Of a stretch of DNA of 64,000 nucleotides, positions 1 through 10,591 are shown in pieces (position 1 is the first letter of the stretch; each line of letters starts with the position of its first letter). Origin of the DNA: Campanula takesimana. Lineage: Eukaryota; Streptophyta; Magnoliopsida; Asterales; Campanulaceae. Under the pieces are notes generated by a model. That model worked only from the letters and a program-made list of their open reading frames with translations. It made no database searches and was not told the origin of the DNA. The stretch covers positions 1,302,001 to 1,366,000 of the forward strand of contig JAOWBW010000105.1 of NCBI GenBank assembly GCA_026119855.1, read 5' to 3'. The translations under genes were made by a program, and so were the position numbers.

Positions 1-2
1 TC

Positions 3-2846
3 AGAGTCTGCGTCGATTTTCGTGATCTAAACAAAGCAAGTCCTAAAGATGATTTTCCACTCCCCAACATCGACATGTTGGTAGATGCGACAGCCAACTA
101 TGAGGTCAAGTCATTTGTGGATGGTTTCGCTGGTTATAATCAGATCAAGATGGCCGAAGAAGACTAAGAAAAGACCGCCTTTACAACACCATGGGGAACA
201 TACTGCTATACCGTAATGCCGTTTGGGTTAAGAAATGCCGGGGCTACCTACCAACGAGCAGTGACTGCGTTATTCCACGACATGATTCACAAAGAAATTA
301 AAGTCTATGTAGACGACATGATCATACACTCTAGAGGCTCAGACGGCCAACACTTGGTCGATTTACGAAAGTTCTTCGACAGACTAAGGGAACACTCCAT
401 GCGACTAAATCTGGCTAAATGCACATTTGGGGTGGTGCGAGGAAAAGTACTTGGATATATGGTTACGGAACGTGGAATCGAAGCTGACCCGAAGAAAATC
501 CAAGCAATCTTGGACATGAAGCCGCCTCGAACGGAGACTGAAGTCAAAGCATTCATGGGAAGGCTGCAATACATTAGCCGCTTCATAAACCAATTAACTA
601 CAATTTGTGAGCCGATCTTCAAACTAATGAAGAAAACCGCCAACATCGAATGGAATCATTACTGCCAAGAAGCCTTCGAGCAAATTAAAAGGTACTTGGT
701 GAATACCTCAATCCTTCGCCCTCCGCGCAAGAATAAATCATTACTGCTATATTTAATGGTGACAGATACAGCCGTTGGCGCCATGCTAGCACAAGAGGCC
801 AAGGACTCTCGAGTAGAAAATGCCATATACTTCGTCAGACGGAAGCTGCAAGGTAGTGAACTAAATTATTCAGCATTAGAGAAGACATGCACTGGATTGG
901 TGTGGGTAGTATCCAAGCTCAAGCACTACATGGTGTCTCACCCTATACGGTTAGTATCAAAGATGGACCCGATCAAGTATCTATTTGACAAACCTTCAAT
1001 GTCCATGAGGCTTGCCAAGTGGTCAGTATTTCTCAGAGAATTTGACATCACCTATGTTCCAAGAAAAGCAGTTAAAGGGAGAGCTATGGCAGATCAATTG
1101 GCAGATTCTCCAAGCACCGAGGACTGGAACCTGAGTTTCCAGACGACGGGATTTTCTCTATAGAAGACACCGATAGATGGCAACTATTCTTTGACGGAGC
1201 TGCAAACAAAAGAGGCAACAGAATGGGGCTTCTTCTAGTCGATCCCAAGGATGAACATGCCCCGATAGCAATCAAGTTGAATTTTACCACCACCAACAAC
1301 GCCGCAGAATACGAGGCATGCATAGCTGGACTGGAGGCGGCTTTAGAACGGAATTTAAAAGAGTTAGAGGTATACGGAGACTCAGCTCTAATCATAAATC
1401 AAACGGCGAAGAAATGGAAAACTGTTGACCCCTACCTGCAGTTATACCAGGGTTACATGGATGAGCTAATCGGACAAGTCCGAGAACTCACGTTTCATTA
1501 TCTCCCGCGAGACAGAAATAGATTCGCCGATGCACTTACCACTCTAGCATCTTTGGTAGAAATCCCCGAAGGGAAGTCTGTAAAACCTTTTAGAGTTGGC
1601 CGGAGAGAGAACCCTGCATATTGTTGTGAAATACAAACCCAGTCAGAGGCAGTCAAAGATCAATGGTACGCGCAGATTTACAAATTCCTCAAGCATGGAG
1701 AAACCTCCTTCGAAGGAGACGTTAAAGCCAAAAGCCTCCAAGCACTGAAAAGGTTAGCAGGACAGTTCGTGTTACTAGACAACTCCTTATACAAGAGGCA
1801 CTATGATGGAATGTTACTGCTATGTGTAGGAAGCATAAAAGCTAAAGGCATCATGGAAGAAGTACACAACGGTTTATGCAGCCCACATATGAATGCAAGG
1901 ATGCTCCGACAGAAGATTACTCGCCTGGGTTATTACTGGATCACTATAGAAACAAATTGCATCCAATGGGTCCGAAATGCCACAAATGTCAAGTATGCTC
2001 CAACTTAAACCACATCCCTCCGCACGACCTCTACAGTATGACGACTCCATGGCCGTTCGCAGCATGGGGCATCGACATCATCGGCAATATCCATCCCACG
2101 GGCACCAATGGTCATGAATTTGTGCTAGTAGCTATCGACTATTTCACTAAATGGGCTGAGGCGCAGTCTTACAAGGTGTTGAATTCCAAGAAGGTGGCAC
2201 AGTTCATCAAAGAAAACATCATATGCCGGTACAGTGTCCCCAATTTGATCATCTCAGACAATGGCACTCATTTTGAAGCAGAAACATCCCGTTTACTCGC
2301 CGAGTTCAGAATAGAAAGAAAGAAGGATTCTCCGTACTATCCACAGACTAATGGAGCGGTCGAAGCAGCCAACAAAACCATCGAGCAAATCATTCGAAAA
2401 ATTGTCATAAAAGGAAGAGATTGGCCCGACAAGTTACCACTGGCACTCTGGGGCTACAGAACATCGGTACGCACCGCTACGGGTAAAACTCCTTACGCTC
2501 TTACATACGGTATGGAAGAAGAATGGCTCCGTAGCCGGTACGATCAACTAGCCACCTTAGATGAAAGAAGACTCAAAGCCATGGAACACATCAGAGCCTA
2601 TCAGAGAAGGACCACAGACACCTTCAACAAGAGGGTAAAACCGGTAGACATTAAGGAGGGAGATTTGGTACTCAAAGTACGCCTCCCGAACAAATTCAAC
2701 CCTTGGGTAAATGGGCTCCAACATGGACCGGTCCTTATGTGGTGCAAAAGATTTTCTCCGGAGGAGCAGTTAGAATGGCAGATTTGGATGGCAATCAATT
2801 TAAGGAGCCAGTCAACATCAGCAAACTTCGCCGCTACTATAACTGA
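3..2846 (+). pseudogene. pol: T1 pol: RT, RNase H, second RNase H, integrase (decayed, 5' incomplete)
   Basis: Reverse transcription and integration polyprotein, entered inside the RT (the VCVDFRDLNKASPKDDFPLP block). The RT catalytic YVDD is at 306-317, RNase H about 740-1110, the second RNase H (WQLFFDGAA start) about 1180-1570, and the integrase zinc finger and DDE core about 1850-2560. The frame has a TAA at 165-167 and shifts near 1150, near 1972 (inside the integrase C-K-C zinc-finger half) and near 2705. About 20 residues after the core (2512-2525) are missing compared with T3. The original stop is TGA at 2844-2846, after a C-terminus ending LRRYYN. It is closely similar to T3 pol. No function is possible in this state. 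Confidence 0.9.
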
Positions 2847-3037
2847 CCACCATGGTCCTCCTCCACCGACAAGCTTCTCCACCAGCAGTTCTCCCTACAA
2901 ACAAAGCTCTCCACCAGCAGGATCTCCCTCAACAGTCTTCTACAATCGGCCGTCCCCCTTTTGTAAAAAAAAATAAAAAAATATTACTACTTGTTTCTGT
3001 ACTTCCCCTCTTCTATCTTCCTTTTCTGCAATCAGAA

Positions 3038-3112
3038 AATGAACTACGACGACCTGAGCCCCTTAGCTATACTTGTAAAAGGGGAACGTAGGCAGCCTTC
3101 AAAGGTGCGGTC
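3038..3112 (+). other. Conserved non-coding stem-loop block after T1 pol
   Basis: A block starting GAACTACG and continuing GACCTGAGC, then AACGTAGG, then a GCGGTCT end, recurs in T3 at 42166-42232 although the surrounding DNA differs. Between the two constant parts T1 can pair CCCCTT with AAGGGG around a 14-nt loop, whereas T3 pairs CCTCC with GGAGG. The paired bases differ but pairing is kept, which points to RNA structure. Its position, between the pol stop and the 3' end of the opposite-strand gene, could suit a terminator, export or packaging role, but that is inference. Confidence 0.55.
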
Positions 3113-3350
3113 TCAAAAATAAATAAAATCCCAAATCTGGTTTGAGCAAAATTTCGAATAAAGCAAATAATCTGTTTATTAACTAAAGCAAAATCTCTAT
3201 TCCTACAAGTCACTACACGTTAACATTTATTTGATGAGTCTAAGCTCGAAGGAACCTACGACTAAGTAACCTGCTTTGAAATTTAAATGAAATAAAATAA
3301 ATTAAAATCTAAACTATGTGTCTGCAATGACTTTGGTAGGATGCTTGGAG

Positions 3351-4781
3351 TCACTCCTTTTCTTCCTCGTCTCCCTCTCCCCTTGGCTTCTTGTCTTTTC
3401 GTCCGCGTCTAGCCCGTCTAGTAGGATCCTCAAAGAAAGCCTTCTGAAACTGAGTCACCCCCCTCGAGCCTTCTCTCCCTCTTTTCCTCTCGTTAGGTGC
3501 TAGTTGAGCCAATTCATTCTCCACCTCGCGTTGTACCCTCTTATCATCTCTCAAACGTCTACTCGAGACATAAGGGACCACTACCCTGCGTCTTAGTCGT
3601 CTCAAAATCCGTCCCATATCACCCAAGGTCATCTGGTACCAGTCCAAGTATTCTCGAGTCAGAAGTATGTCACGAGGTCGCTGTATACAGAGAGTGCTGG
3701 GCATTTGATCATAAGACCAGCATCGTTCTAGGAGAACTGCAACTCCACTATTCATGGGAAGTATCCTGTCAGCAGCCTTTCTACAAGTTTCCTCCCACAA
3801 AGAAGGAATAGTCTGAGATACCCCGTACTGACGGCATACCCGCACTGCATAGTAGTAAGTGGTCCTATCAAAAGCAGGGACCCGAATCAAGCAAAGGCCG
3901 CTCTGGATCCACCGAGCTCTAATGACTCCCCAATGAGGCACTATCCACTTAATCTGAGCCGTGCGTACCTGCGCCAGATACGTCACCCAGGCCAACTGAA
4001 TCATGCCTACAAAAGATTGTCTCACTCGCCTACCTTGGCAAACCCAAGGCGACACCGGTCCCACAGGATCCTCCAATACTCGCAGTCTTTCTTGCAGCCA
4101 CAAGGTTAACAACCGAGTACTCCCTCTGGTCATCTTGACAGCTCCTGCAGCTAACTCTCCAATACCATGTAAGGTCTCCCCAAGCAGATAAGGAATGATG
4201 CTACGGTCGGCTCGAGCTTGGTCCACCATGTCAAGGCAACCCATAGTAGCTACCCCTAGATAAGGAGGGAATAACACCGAGGCAAACAAGCAAAGGGCTA
4301 GGCAATCCAAGGCTACGTCAGATCCCACATCACCATCAACGAACCTGTCTGGAAGTTCACTAGTGTCAACATCACCGTCCAAGAACAAGTTCCCAGCTTC
4401 TTCAATAGAGATCCTCAACAATTGGGAGACCCGTCTCACGGGAGGCACATCATATTGTGGCATGGCGACCCTGTCCATCACTCTTGCACCACAAAGGGCT
4501 ACAAAATCCTCATATGTCGGAGTAATCTCGTTGTAAGAAAAATTAAAGACATGGTTCCTTTCATCCCAGAATGCGACAGCAGCACAGATCAAGCTCTCAT
4601 CGGATTTAACTCTAAACAAGGACCAAATACACTTAATCCCAAACCGTTCATCAAAAGTGGTACGGGTAGCTTTGGAAAGTTTGCTAACCCATTTATTCAA
4701 ACTTTGGAGGAAGTGACTTTGGCTTTCCGCAGGCATTCTAGGATGACAATCCATCAGAAAAAAAGGCGTAAAAAGGGTCAA
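3351..4781 (-). CDS. PMD1: plant mobile domain protein carried antisense in T1
   Basis: Uninterrupted 476-codon frame; the likelier start is the internal Met at 4754, giving 467 residues. Residues 77-93 hold the PMD core (F-x-E-I-T-x-T-x-x-D-F pattern). Residues 195-206 read IIPYLLGETLHG and residues 314-320 RVCRQYG, hallmarks shared with PMD3 of T3. The C-terminus is basic then acidic (RRGRKDKK, GDEEEKE), suitable for a nuclear protein. PMD is the domain of Arabidopsis MAIN and MAIL1, nuclear proteins needed for silencing of transposons and some genes, and it also occurs in transposons. Older databases call it 'aminotransferase-like', but no enzyme activity is established. A TATA box lies 90 bp upstream of 4754. 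The open frame in a dead element suggests either recent death or selection; which of these is not known. Confidence 0.8.
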   Translation of the reverse strand: MTLFTPFFLMDCHPRMPAESQSHFLQSLNKWVSKLSKATRTTFDERFGIKCIWSLFRVKSDESLICAAVAFWDERNHVFNFSYNEITPTYEDFVALCGARVMDRVAMPQYDVPPVRRVSQLLRISIEEAGNLFLDGDVDTSELPDRFVDGDVGSDVALDCLALCLFASVLFPPYLGVATMGCLDMVDQARADRSIIPYLLGETLHGIGELAAGAVKMTRGSTRLLTLWLQERLRVLEDPVGPVSPWVCQGRRVRQSFVGMIQLAWVTYLAQVRTAQIKWIVPHWGVIRARWIQSGLCLIRVPAFDRTTYYYAVRVCRQYGVSQTIPSLWEETCRKAADRILPMNSGVAVLLERCWSYDQMPSTLCIQRPRDILLTREYLDWYQMTLGDMGRILRRLRRRVVVPYVSSRRLRDDKRVQREVENELAQLAPNERKRGREGSRGVTQFQKAFFEDPTRRARRGRKDKKPRGEGDEEEKE

Positions 4782-4843
4782 AAACTAGAAAAAAAAGGAG
4801 AAGAAAAACTGCTGTGGATCCCGTTTATGGACGTAGGGGGGTC

Positions 4844-4961
4844 ATTATATAGAGTTGGAAATCCAAGTCCCGATCGCACATGGAAAATTCTGACAAAATC
4901 GTGTCAAAGCTTCGGCTAGCCGCGCGGCCAGTGTTACAAGAATAGTTGGCCACGCGGCCAC
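4844..4961 (-). promoter_or_regulatory. Candidate PMD1 promoter: TATA box and GC palindromes
   Basis: Read on the minus strand, TATATAAT lies at 4851-4844, 90-97 bp before the Met at 4754. Further upstream are the perfect palindrome GCCGCGCGGC (4919-4928) and the near-palindrome GGCCACGCGGCC (4948-4959). The same two motifs in the same order precede PMD2. This is inferred from position and repetition; no transcript evidence is available. Confidence 0.5.
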
Positions 4962-5255
4962 TTATACCAATCCAGGCAGATTGAAAGTCCGTCCCCAACA
5001 AACACCGGAATTGACCCATTTCAGACATGCCGAGGGTTCTGATGCATAAAAGGGTTCAAACAAAAGAGGCAGAACTATCCGGCAATTTGTATAATCCCTA
5101 TTCTACTCCTAAGGCTCATGCATTGTACCAAATGAAGAGACATGTAAATAAAATACTAATAAAATACTCAGAAAACAAATAAAAATAATGTACATAAATG
5201 TTTGTTTGTTTTCCCTCTCTCTCTCTAACAAGCTGCAGGAAATAAAGGACTACAC
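4962..5255. other. Spacer between PMD1 and PMD2 genes
   Basis: About 290 bases with no supported ORF or family match. It contains an AT-rich stretch and a short CT-rich run (5214-5226) that lies just downstream of the PMD2 stop on the minus strand. Confidence 0.5.
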
Positions 5256-7056
5256 CTAGTCCTCAACATTCACTTCTTCCTCCTCCTCATCATCATCATC
5301 GTCATCACCACGGTCTCCACCATCATCACCGCCTCCCGCTCCGCGACCCTGCGGCTGTATATAGTGGGAACCACTACCTCCTAAGCCCCTACCTCAAGTA
5401 GACCTCCGACCGGCACGCGAAGGACGAGCAGACTCCACAGGTGACCTCTCCCTCCTCCGCGGTATCACCACATCCTCCTGGCGACAGGTGCAAGCAGCAG
5501 CCAAGCTACGAAATAGTCTCTCAAATATGTTGCCCCTACGGACAGATCGAATGTAGGCCTCCCGAGTCACCTGAGACATAAGAATGCAGAACTGAGACAA
5601 CAGGTCTAAAATCTGTGTGCAAAGACAAAAAGTAGAAGCAAAAGTATCATACCGTAGCTCCAAAAGGAGGAAGCTGGGCCCCAACCACCTCATCAGCCTC
5701 AGTGGGCGTCAAATCCAGGTCCACCTCAATCTCTCCCCTCCTCATCCGGATGCTGTCAGGAAATCGAGGCATATACATGGCATGCCTAGCACCTCTGCTC
5801 GATATCGCAGGATAGACTCCTGCCTGCCTCCGGGCCAGCACCTGTGGACTCACCAGAACATGCTCCACAAACCACTCGTAGTCAGCCCCACTCTGATACA
5901 AGTGAGCCGGAGTCCACTCCCAGTAGTCGCCACTCGACCTCAGCCTAGACGGATACAGCATGTTCCTCGGAGGGTCAAGAGGGGCCCATATCATAGGATG
6001 CCTGCCATGCTGCCTGCATACTCTCTCACCAAGATATATAGCATCCCCGGTCAGTCCGACCAAAAAGCAGCGTGAGGTAGTAAAGTTCTGAGCTTGGCCA
6101 ACTCCGGCCAACACCTGGTCCGACCAAAGAAAGAATTGGAAATCCTCATACAAACGGCCGCTCAGCCTCGAAGTAAAGACTCCCAGATCTGGAGTCCTCC
6201 TGGCCCTACGAATCACTATCCGGTCCTCCTTAGCCCAGAACCGCATAACAGGAACCTCTGGCACCCCTTGAATGTTAAAAAGAGCGATGTGGAACAGCTC
6301 ATAGACCCACACCTGTGACAAAAGACAGTCTTTCAGTCTATACAGTTCCAAACAAAAGGCAAATGTGGAATGAAAAGGGTCGAGCCAGAGACATACCTCA
6401 AAAGCAAACTGGAAACAGTCAAAAGACGAGGTGCTAGACCTCGAACAAACATCCAGGGCTCGATACACCTCTGCAAGTCCGGCTCCACCCCAAGAGACTA
6501 GACTCGCGCACTCCAAATCAGCTAGAGCACCCAACAAAGAAAACCGGCAAAAAGTCCCCGCACTTTGGAACAGAGTCTGCGAAAAGCTGTACCAAAGGAT
6601 GGCCCTCACCAGACAGTCAGTATCACTGACACCCTCAACAAAACCGTGGATGGCCCTCTCCAACAAAGGTCTCAAGCGACCCGCCTCGAAGCCATTTCCC
6701 TTCACACCTCTACCAAGAGACATCCCAATCAACTCCACCTGACGGGGTAGATCGTCAGAAAGGCTCTCATCAAAGGGTAGAGGCACGTCAGTAAACCACA
6801 GCCCAGTAATAGCTGCAAAATCAGTGGGAGTCATGGTCACCTCTCCCCAGCTAAAATGGAACGTATGGGTCGTATCCCACCAATACTCCCTCATAGCCTC
6901 AACAAGGCCCATCACCTTCTGGGTCCCTCCAACAGCCTGCACAGCATCAAAAAATGGGCCAAAACCTAGAGCCCGGATCCGCTCTCTGACCACGCCACCC
7001 GGCGGAAGCATCCCCCAAATCTCTCCCACGGCCTTTGTGGACCCGCGAGATTTCAT
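5256..7056 (-). pseudogene. PMD2: second plant mobile domain gene of T1, with introns and one nonsense codon
   Basis: The main open frame, 7056-5647 (469 codons), has the PMD core at residues 64-80 (HTFHFSWGE start) and RVCRQHG at 345-351. Two introns are visible. 6396-6313 (84 nt, GTATGT to TCACAG) is a multiple of three and free of stops, so it hides inside the frame. 5652-5571 (82 nt, GTATGA to CTCAG) joins in phase to a second exon (VTREAYIRS start). That exon meets TGA at 5396-5394, then continues in frame through a Gly-rich and Asp/Glu-rich tail to TAG at 5258-5256, so the TGA is probably a nonsense mutation. It is more divergent than PMD1 and PMD3 and lacks the IIP-GETLHG block. Likely role, if any, is nuclear; whether it is active is unknown. 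Confidence 0.75.
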
Positions 7057-7305
7057 CCTCTCCAGGTAAGCACAACAAAGGTATGTTACTCAACTGGCAG
7101 TTTATAAACATGCAATATAATTAGAGTGTTCATTCAGGCTTTATTTATTTGTCTATGTGCGTATATGCTTGCCGTCCCCAAATAATAATCAACAATCTCA
7201 GAAATTAAATTATCACAAACGATCAATTTAATTTAACTCAGTCTCAATAATTAATGCAACGGGTATAAAATACACAAAATACTCAAAAGCGTTAGAGGCC
7301 TTTAC

Positions 7306-7581
7306 CTCCGTCGTCGTCATCAAGTTCCCGCCGGACCAATGTTTGTTGACGCCCGCGTACAAGTCGAAGTGGTCACCCATCTGAAAGTACCACTCATCGG
7401 GACGGAAATTTCTTGAAGCCATCCGGGCTCGTTATTGATGTGGTCCCACGTTTTCCTGAGGTCCCGCATCCTCTTCCTCCTCAAATTGTTGCCCCGCAGC
7501 TTCACCCTGCTCAAATTGTGGTCCCGCACCCATGCCATGCTCATAGGGTTGCTCTGCACCAAAGATATCTCTAAAATCCAT
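7306..7581 (-). pseudogene. Possible upstream exon of PMD2 (Gln/Glu-rich)
   Basis: An ATG at 7581 opens a frame rich in Gln, Glu and Gly. It meets TAA near 7431 and continues in the same frame through a segment starting MASRNFRPDEW to a good splice donor, GAG followed by GTAAAG, at 7306/7305. The possible acceptor before the PMD2 Met at 7056 is weak, so linkage to PMD2 is tentative. It may instead be a separate short ORF or leader. Confidence 0.35.
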
Positions 7582-7688
7582 CACCACAAAGTCAAAATAT
7601 CAAAAGAAACTCGAAAAATCTCCCTTTTCCTAATTTGGCTCGACAATGAAAGAAAGAAAGTGAGAGAGAAAGAGACAGCCGGCGGCTG

Positions 7689-7833
7689 TTTAAAGGGTTT
7701 ATCCAGTGACAGGTCTAGCCGCGCGGCCACTCTTACCGGGCGACGTGGCTCGTTCTCAGCCATCCATCCCGCGCACGCACGCGCAATCCTCGTCAAGTTT
7801 GAACAGCTAATCAGCACGACTGGCCACGCGGCC
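7689..7833 (-). promoter_or_regulatory. Candidate PMD2 promoter with the same GC palindromes as PMD1
   Basis: On the minus strand a TTTAAA box (7694-7689) lies 108-113 bp before the ATG at 7581, followed by a pyrimidine-rich leader. GCCGCGCGGC is at 7718-7727, 137 bp upstream of that ATG, and GGCCACGCGGCC at 7822-7833. The motif pair and order match the region upstream of PMD1, as if promoter and gene were duplicated together. Confidence 0.45.
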
Positions 7834-7959
7834 AGTTCAGCCCCCTGACGCCAAAATTTGCACTTTAGTCCCTCCGTTTGTTTTTTAACCAGAATTGAGC
7901 GATCTTAATCAAACTTAACCAAAAAATTTGACCGAAACTCACTAAAGTCAGCCCGGAAA

Positions 7960-8525
7960 GCCTAAAAATTCCAAGTCAATCTATAATTAACGGTCCTAAA
8001 CCCTAAAGATTATAAATTGAAGGTCGGAACCTCCGTAATCCCTAAAAATTCAAAATCAATCTATAATTAACGGTCCTAAACCCTAAAGATTATAAATTGA
8101 AGGTCGGAACCTCCGTAATCCCTAAAAAACAATCTAAATCAATCTATAATTAACGGTCCTAAACCCTAAAGGTTATAAATTGAAGGTCGGAACCTCCGTA
8201 ATCCCTAAAAATTCTAAGTCAATCTATAATTAACGGTCCTAAACCCTAAAGGTTATAAATTGAAGGTCGGAACCTCCGTAATCCCTAAAAATTCAAAATC
8301 AATCTATAATTAACGGTCCTAAACCCTAAAGGTTATAAATTGAAGGTCGGAACCTCCGTAATCCCTAAAAATTCTAAGTCAATCTATAATTAACGGTCCT
8401 AAACCCTAAATGTTATAAATTGAAGGTCGGAACCTCCGTAATCCCTAAAAATTCTAAGTCAATCTATAATTAACGGTCCTAAACCCTAAAGGTTATAAAT
8501 TGAAGGTCGGAACCTCCGTAGTCCC
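7960..8525 (+). repeat. 80-bp tandem repeat array of T1, seven units
   Basis: The phrase CTATAATTAACGGTCC starts at 7981, 8061, 8144, 8224, 8304, 8384 and 8464, a period of 80 bp with one 83-bp step. Each unit also holds CCTAAACCCTAAA and GGTCGGAACCTCCGTA. Units differ at few positions. Arrays between the coding part and the 3' LTR are a known trait of Tat-clade elements and a known source of satellite DNA. Confidence 0.9.
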
Positions 8526-8837
8526 TAAAAATTCCAAAGAAGCCCAAAAAGCTCAAAAATTCTGAAAGAAGCCCGAAAAGCTCAAAATTTTTGAAAGAAG
8601 CCCGGAAAGCTCAAAAACTCCAAAGCATAATTGAAAGCCCGAAAAGCTCAAAAATTCTGAAAGAAGCCTGGAAAGCTCAAAAACTCCAAAGCATAATTGA
8701 AAGCCCGAAAAGCTCAAAAACTCCAAAGAAGCCTGGAAAGCTCAAAAACTCCAAAGCATAATTGAAAGCCCGAAAAGCTCAAAAATTCTGAAAGAAGCCC
8801 GGAAAGCTCAAAAACTCCAAAGCATAATTGAAAGCCC
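8526..8837 (+). repeat. Second tandem repeat array of T1 (AAGCCCGAAAAGCTC family)
   Basis: Repeats built from AGCCCGAAAAGCTCAAAAA and CTCCAAAGCATAATTG modules, in higher-order units of about 60-66 bp, run to the LTR edge. It is unrelated in sequence to the 80-bp array beside it. No obvious long polypurine tract is seen directly before the LTR. Confidence 0.8.
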
Positions 8838-9348
8838 TGTAAGTACCCCAATCTGAAATTGACCAAACTTAGAGGTAGCCTTAGCACCATTTCAGGGATA
8901 AGCTAATAGGCCAGGACCTCCCTAGGATAAGCCATAAATTCCAGGACTACACTGGGATTAAATTTGGAAAAATCCAGAAGCTCGCCAAGCTGAGCCGTAC
9001 GGATGGTTTGGGTACTTGAGGGGTTAAGCCGTACGGATGGTTTGGGCACCCTTAGTCCCTATAAATAGAACCCCTTGCTGATCATTTCAGGGGGGAGAAA
9101 CATTAGAACTAAGCTTACTCTGTCGAATTCACCTCAGATAGTGTGAGTAAGAGTGAACAAAGAGTGAAAGAGAGAAAGGAAGATTGGCCTAAACCAAGAT
9201 AGGTAAAGCCACCTTCTCCCCCTCCCTTCTCTTCATCTAAGAACTCTATTTTATCTTTGATCTTGCAATTTATTGTTGATCTTTACATTTTATAAGTCTT
9301 GTCCATATCAAGCAATCCTTACATTCTTGCAAGCCTTGTCCATTCAAG

Positions 9349-9420
<72 letters not shown>

Positions 9421-10572
9421 CTATTTACATTTCCTAGTCCAAGCCATGAGATGATCAAAGGTGCCCTCTATACTTTGTGTGGAAGAGGTTCAAACCTAGC
9501 TTGATCATGGCTTGTTGATTGTTCATTTACATTCTTGTCATGGATGATGTTCTTGTTGCTTATTTTGTTCATTTTAAGCCATGATGATCATTTGGATGAT
9601 AAAGTTTCCATCTTTATCATCCAACACTTGGTCTAGCCTCAAATCCCCCTTTGGGGTCATAAAGATCAAGTCTTTTATGTTGTCCCAAGGTTATATTGGA
9701 CTTAAGGATCCACTATTGTGGTGAAAGTTCAAGTCTTTTTGCTTAAATTGAAAGAATGGCCATGATGATCATGAGAGGTGATGAAACTTTAGTGTTCATT
9801 ATCCTTTCCTTTGATCTAGGCTAAAATCCCATTTTGGGTCACAAAGATTCAATCTTTATATCATATTTTTGTCCCTTAAAGGTTATTAACCCATAAAATG
9901 CCATTTTGATGATAAGGTCCCAATCTTTGATCACCAAATGGTCATTTTGGCCCCAAGGGCATGTTCATCACTTTTTTTCTTAATTTTCTCCAATGATTGC
10001 TTTTGATCACACCCAAATACTTGTTTTGGGGACTAAGTGATGTTCATCAAGCATAGGAATGATGGATTTAAGTCTCATAATTTGTTTGGAATAAACTGAG
10101 ATCATAACAGTTCTGTTCAGTTTCAGCAGAACACTCTGTTTCTGCCTGGCACTGAACTGTCTTTGAACAAACTGTAAAATGCCCAGGAATGCTCCCTTTA
10201 GCCGTACGGCTGCTTTGGGGTTAGAGGGAAAAATGTCTGTTTTGCCCTCTGATCACCATAACTTTTATCAATCACCCCATTTTTCAGTTAAGTTTTGCAA
10301 TAAAGATAACAGACAGAAGTTTTTTCGGTTAAATACACACACACACATGCACTTTGAAAACTAACTAGGGAGACTCGGCTTACCGAGGCACTTTGGGTGA
10401 ACTTTTCCATGTTATTCCCAAAGTGTAACCTGACCTCCGAACTGAAATCTCGTAACCTTTTCATTTGTTGGGTTAAATAATTAACGAATGTGGCGACTCT
10501 GTTAAATGTGAGCCTTTGTGTTTGAGAACCATCCCGATGACACTTTCCTTTTTCCGCGGCGGGGACCTTACA
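8838..10572 (+). repeat. T1 LTR (1735 bp)
   Basis: It begins TGTAAG and ends CTTACA, a perfect 6-bp terminal inverted pair. The start is fixed by the end of the tandem array and the end by the adjacent primer binding site. A TATA box (TATAAATA, 9060-9067) marks the promoter. The palindromic AGCCGTACGG motif occurs at 8993, 9028 and 10201. There is an AT microsatellite at 9351-9418. It serves as the 3' LTR of T1 and the 5' LTR of the truncated copy to its right. Confidence 0.85.
9351..9418. repeat. (AT)n microsatellite
   Basis: An uninterrupted AT run of about 68 bp inside the T1 LTR. Apparent Ile-Tyr ORFs across it are artefacts. Confidence 0.97.
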
Positions 10573-10573
10573 G

Positions 10574-10591
10574 TGGCGACTCCGCTGGGGA
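10574..10591 (+). promoter_or_regulatory. Primer binding site after the T1 LTR
   Basis: TGGCGACTCCGCTGGGGA starts 2 nt after the LTR end. The identical 18 nt follow the T3 5' LTR at 34119-34136. Ogre/Tat elements are reported to use tRNA-Arg; I infer the same primer but could not align a tRNA. Its presence shows that a second internal region starts here. Confidence 0.85.

Larger units (their letters stand above)
1..10572 (+). mobile_element. T1: Tat/Ogre-type Ty3/gypsy retrotransposon, 5' part outside window
   Basis: Order on the plus strand: reverse transcriptase, RNase H, a second archaeal-type RNase H, integrase, a conserved non-coding block, two genes on the opposite strand, two tandem-repeat arrays and a 1.7-kb LTR. 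A second RNase H before the integrase and a long 3' region carrying extra ORFs and tandem repeats are known traits of the Tat clade. The gag, protease and 5' LTR must lie left of position 1. A primer binding site follows the LTR at once, so this LTR also acts as the 5' LTR of a second, truncated copy. The element is dead: pol has one stop, three frameshifts and a deletion. Confidence 0.85.

Noticed and set aside
305..646. Minus-strand ORF inside T1 RT
   Set aside because: Shadow of the real RT frame; no family features, and the plus-strand frame has all conserved RT motifs.
8000..8500. CCTAAACCCTAAA as telomere repeat
   Set aside because: It resembles the plant telomere motif (CCCTAAA) but occurs once per 80-bp unit inside the T1 array, not as pure tandem telomere DNA.
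7960..8837. Possible CRISPR array
   Set aside because: Repeats are contiguous tandem units without unique spacers of constant length, and the context is a plant retrotransposon.
9270..9458. ORF rich in Ile-Tyr
   Set aside because: Translation of the (AT)n microsatellite.
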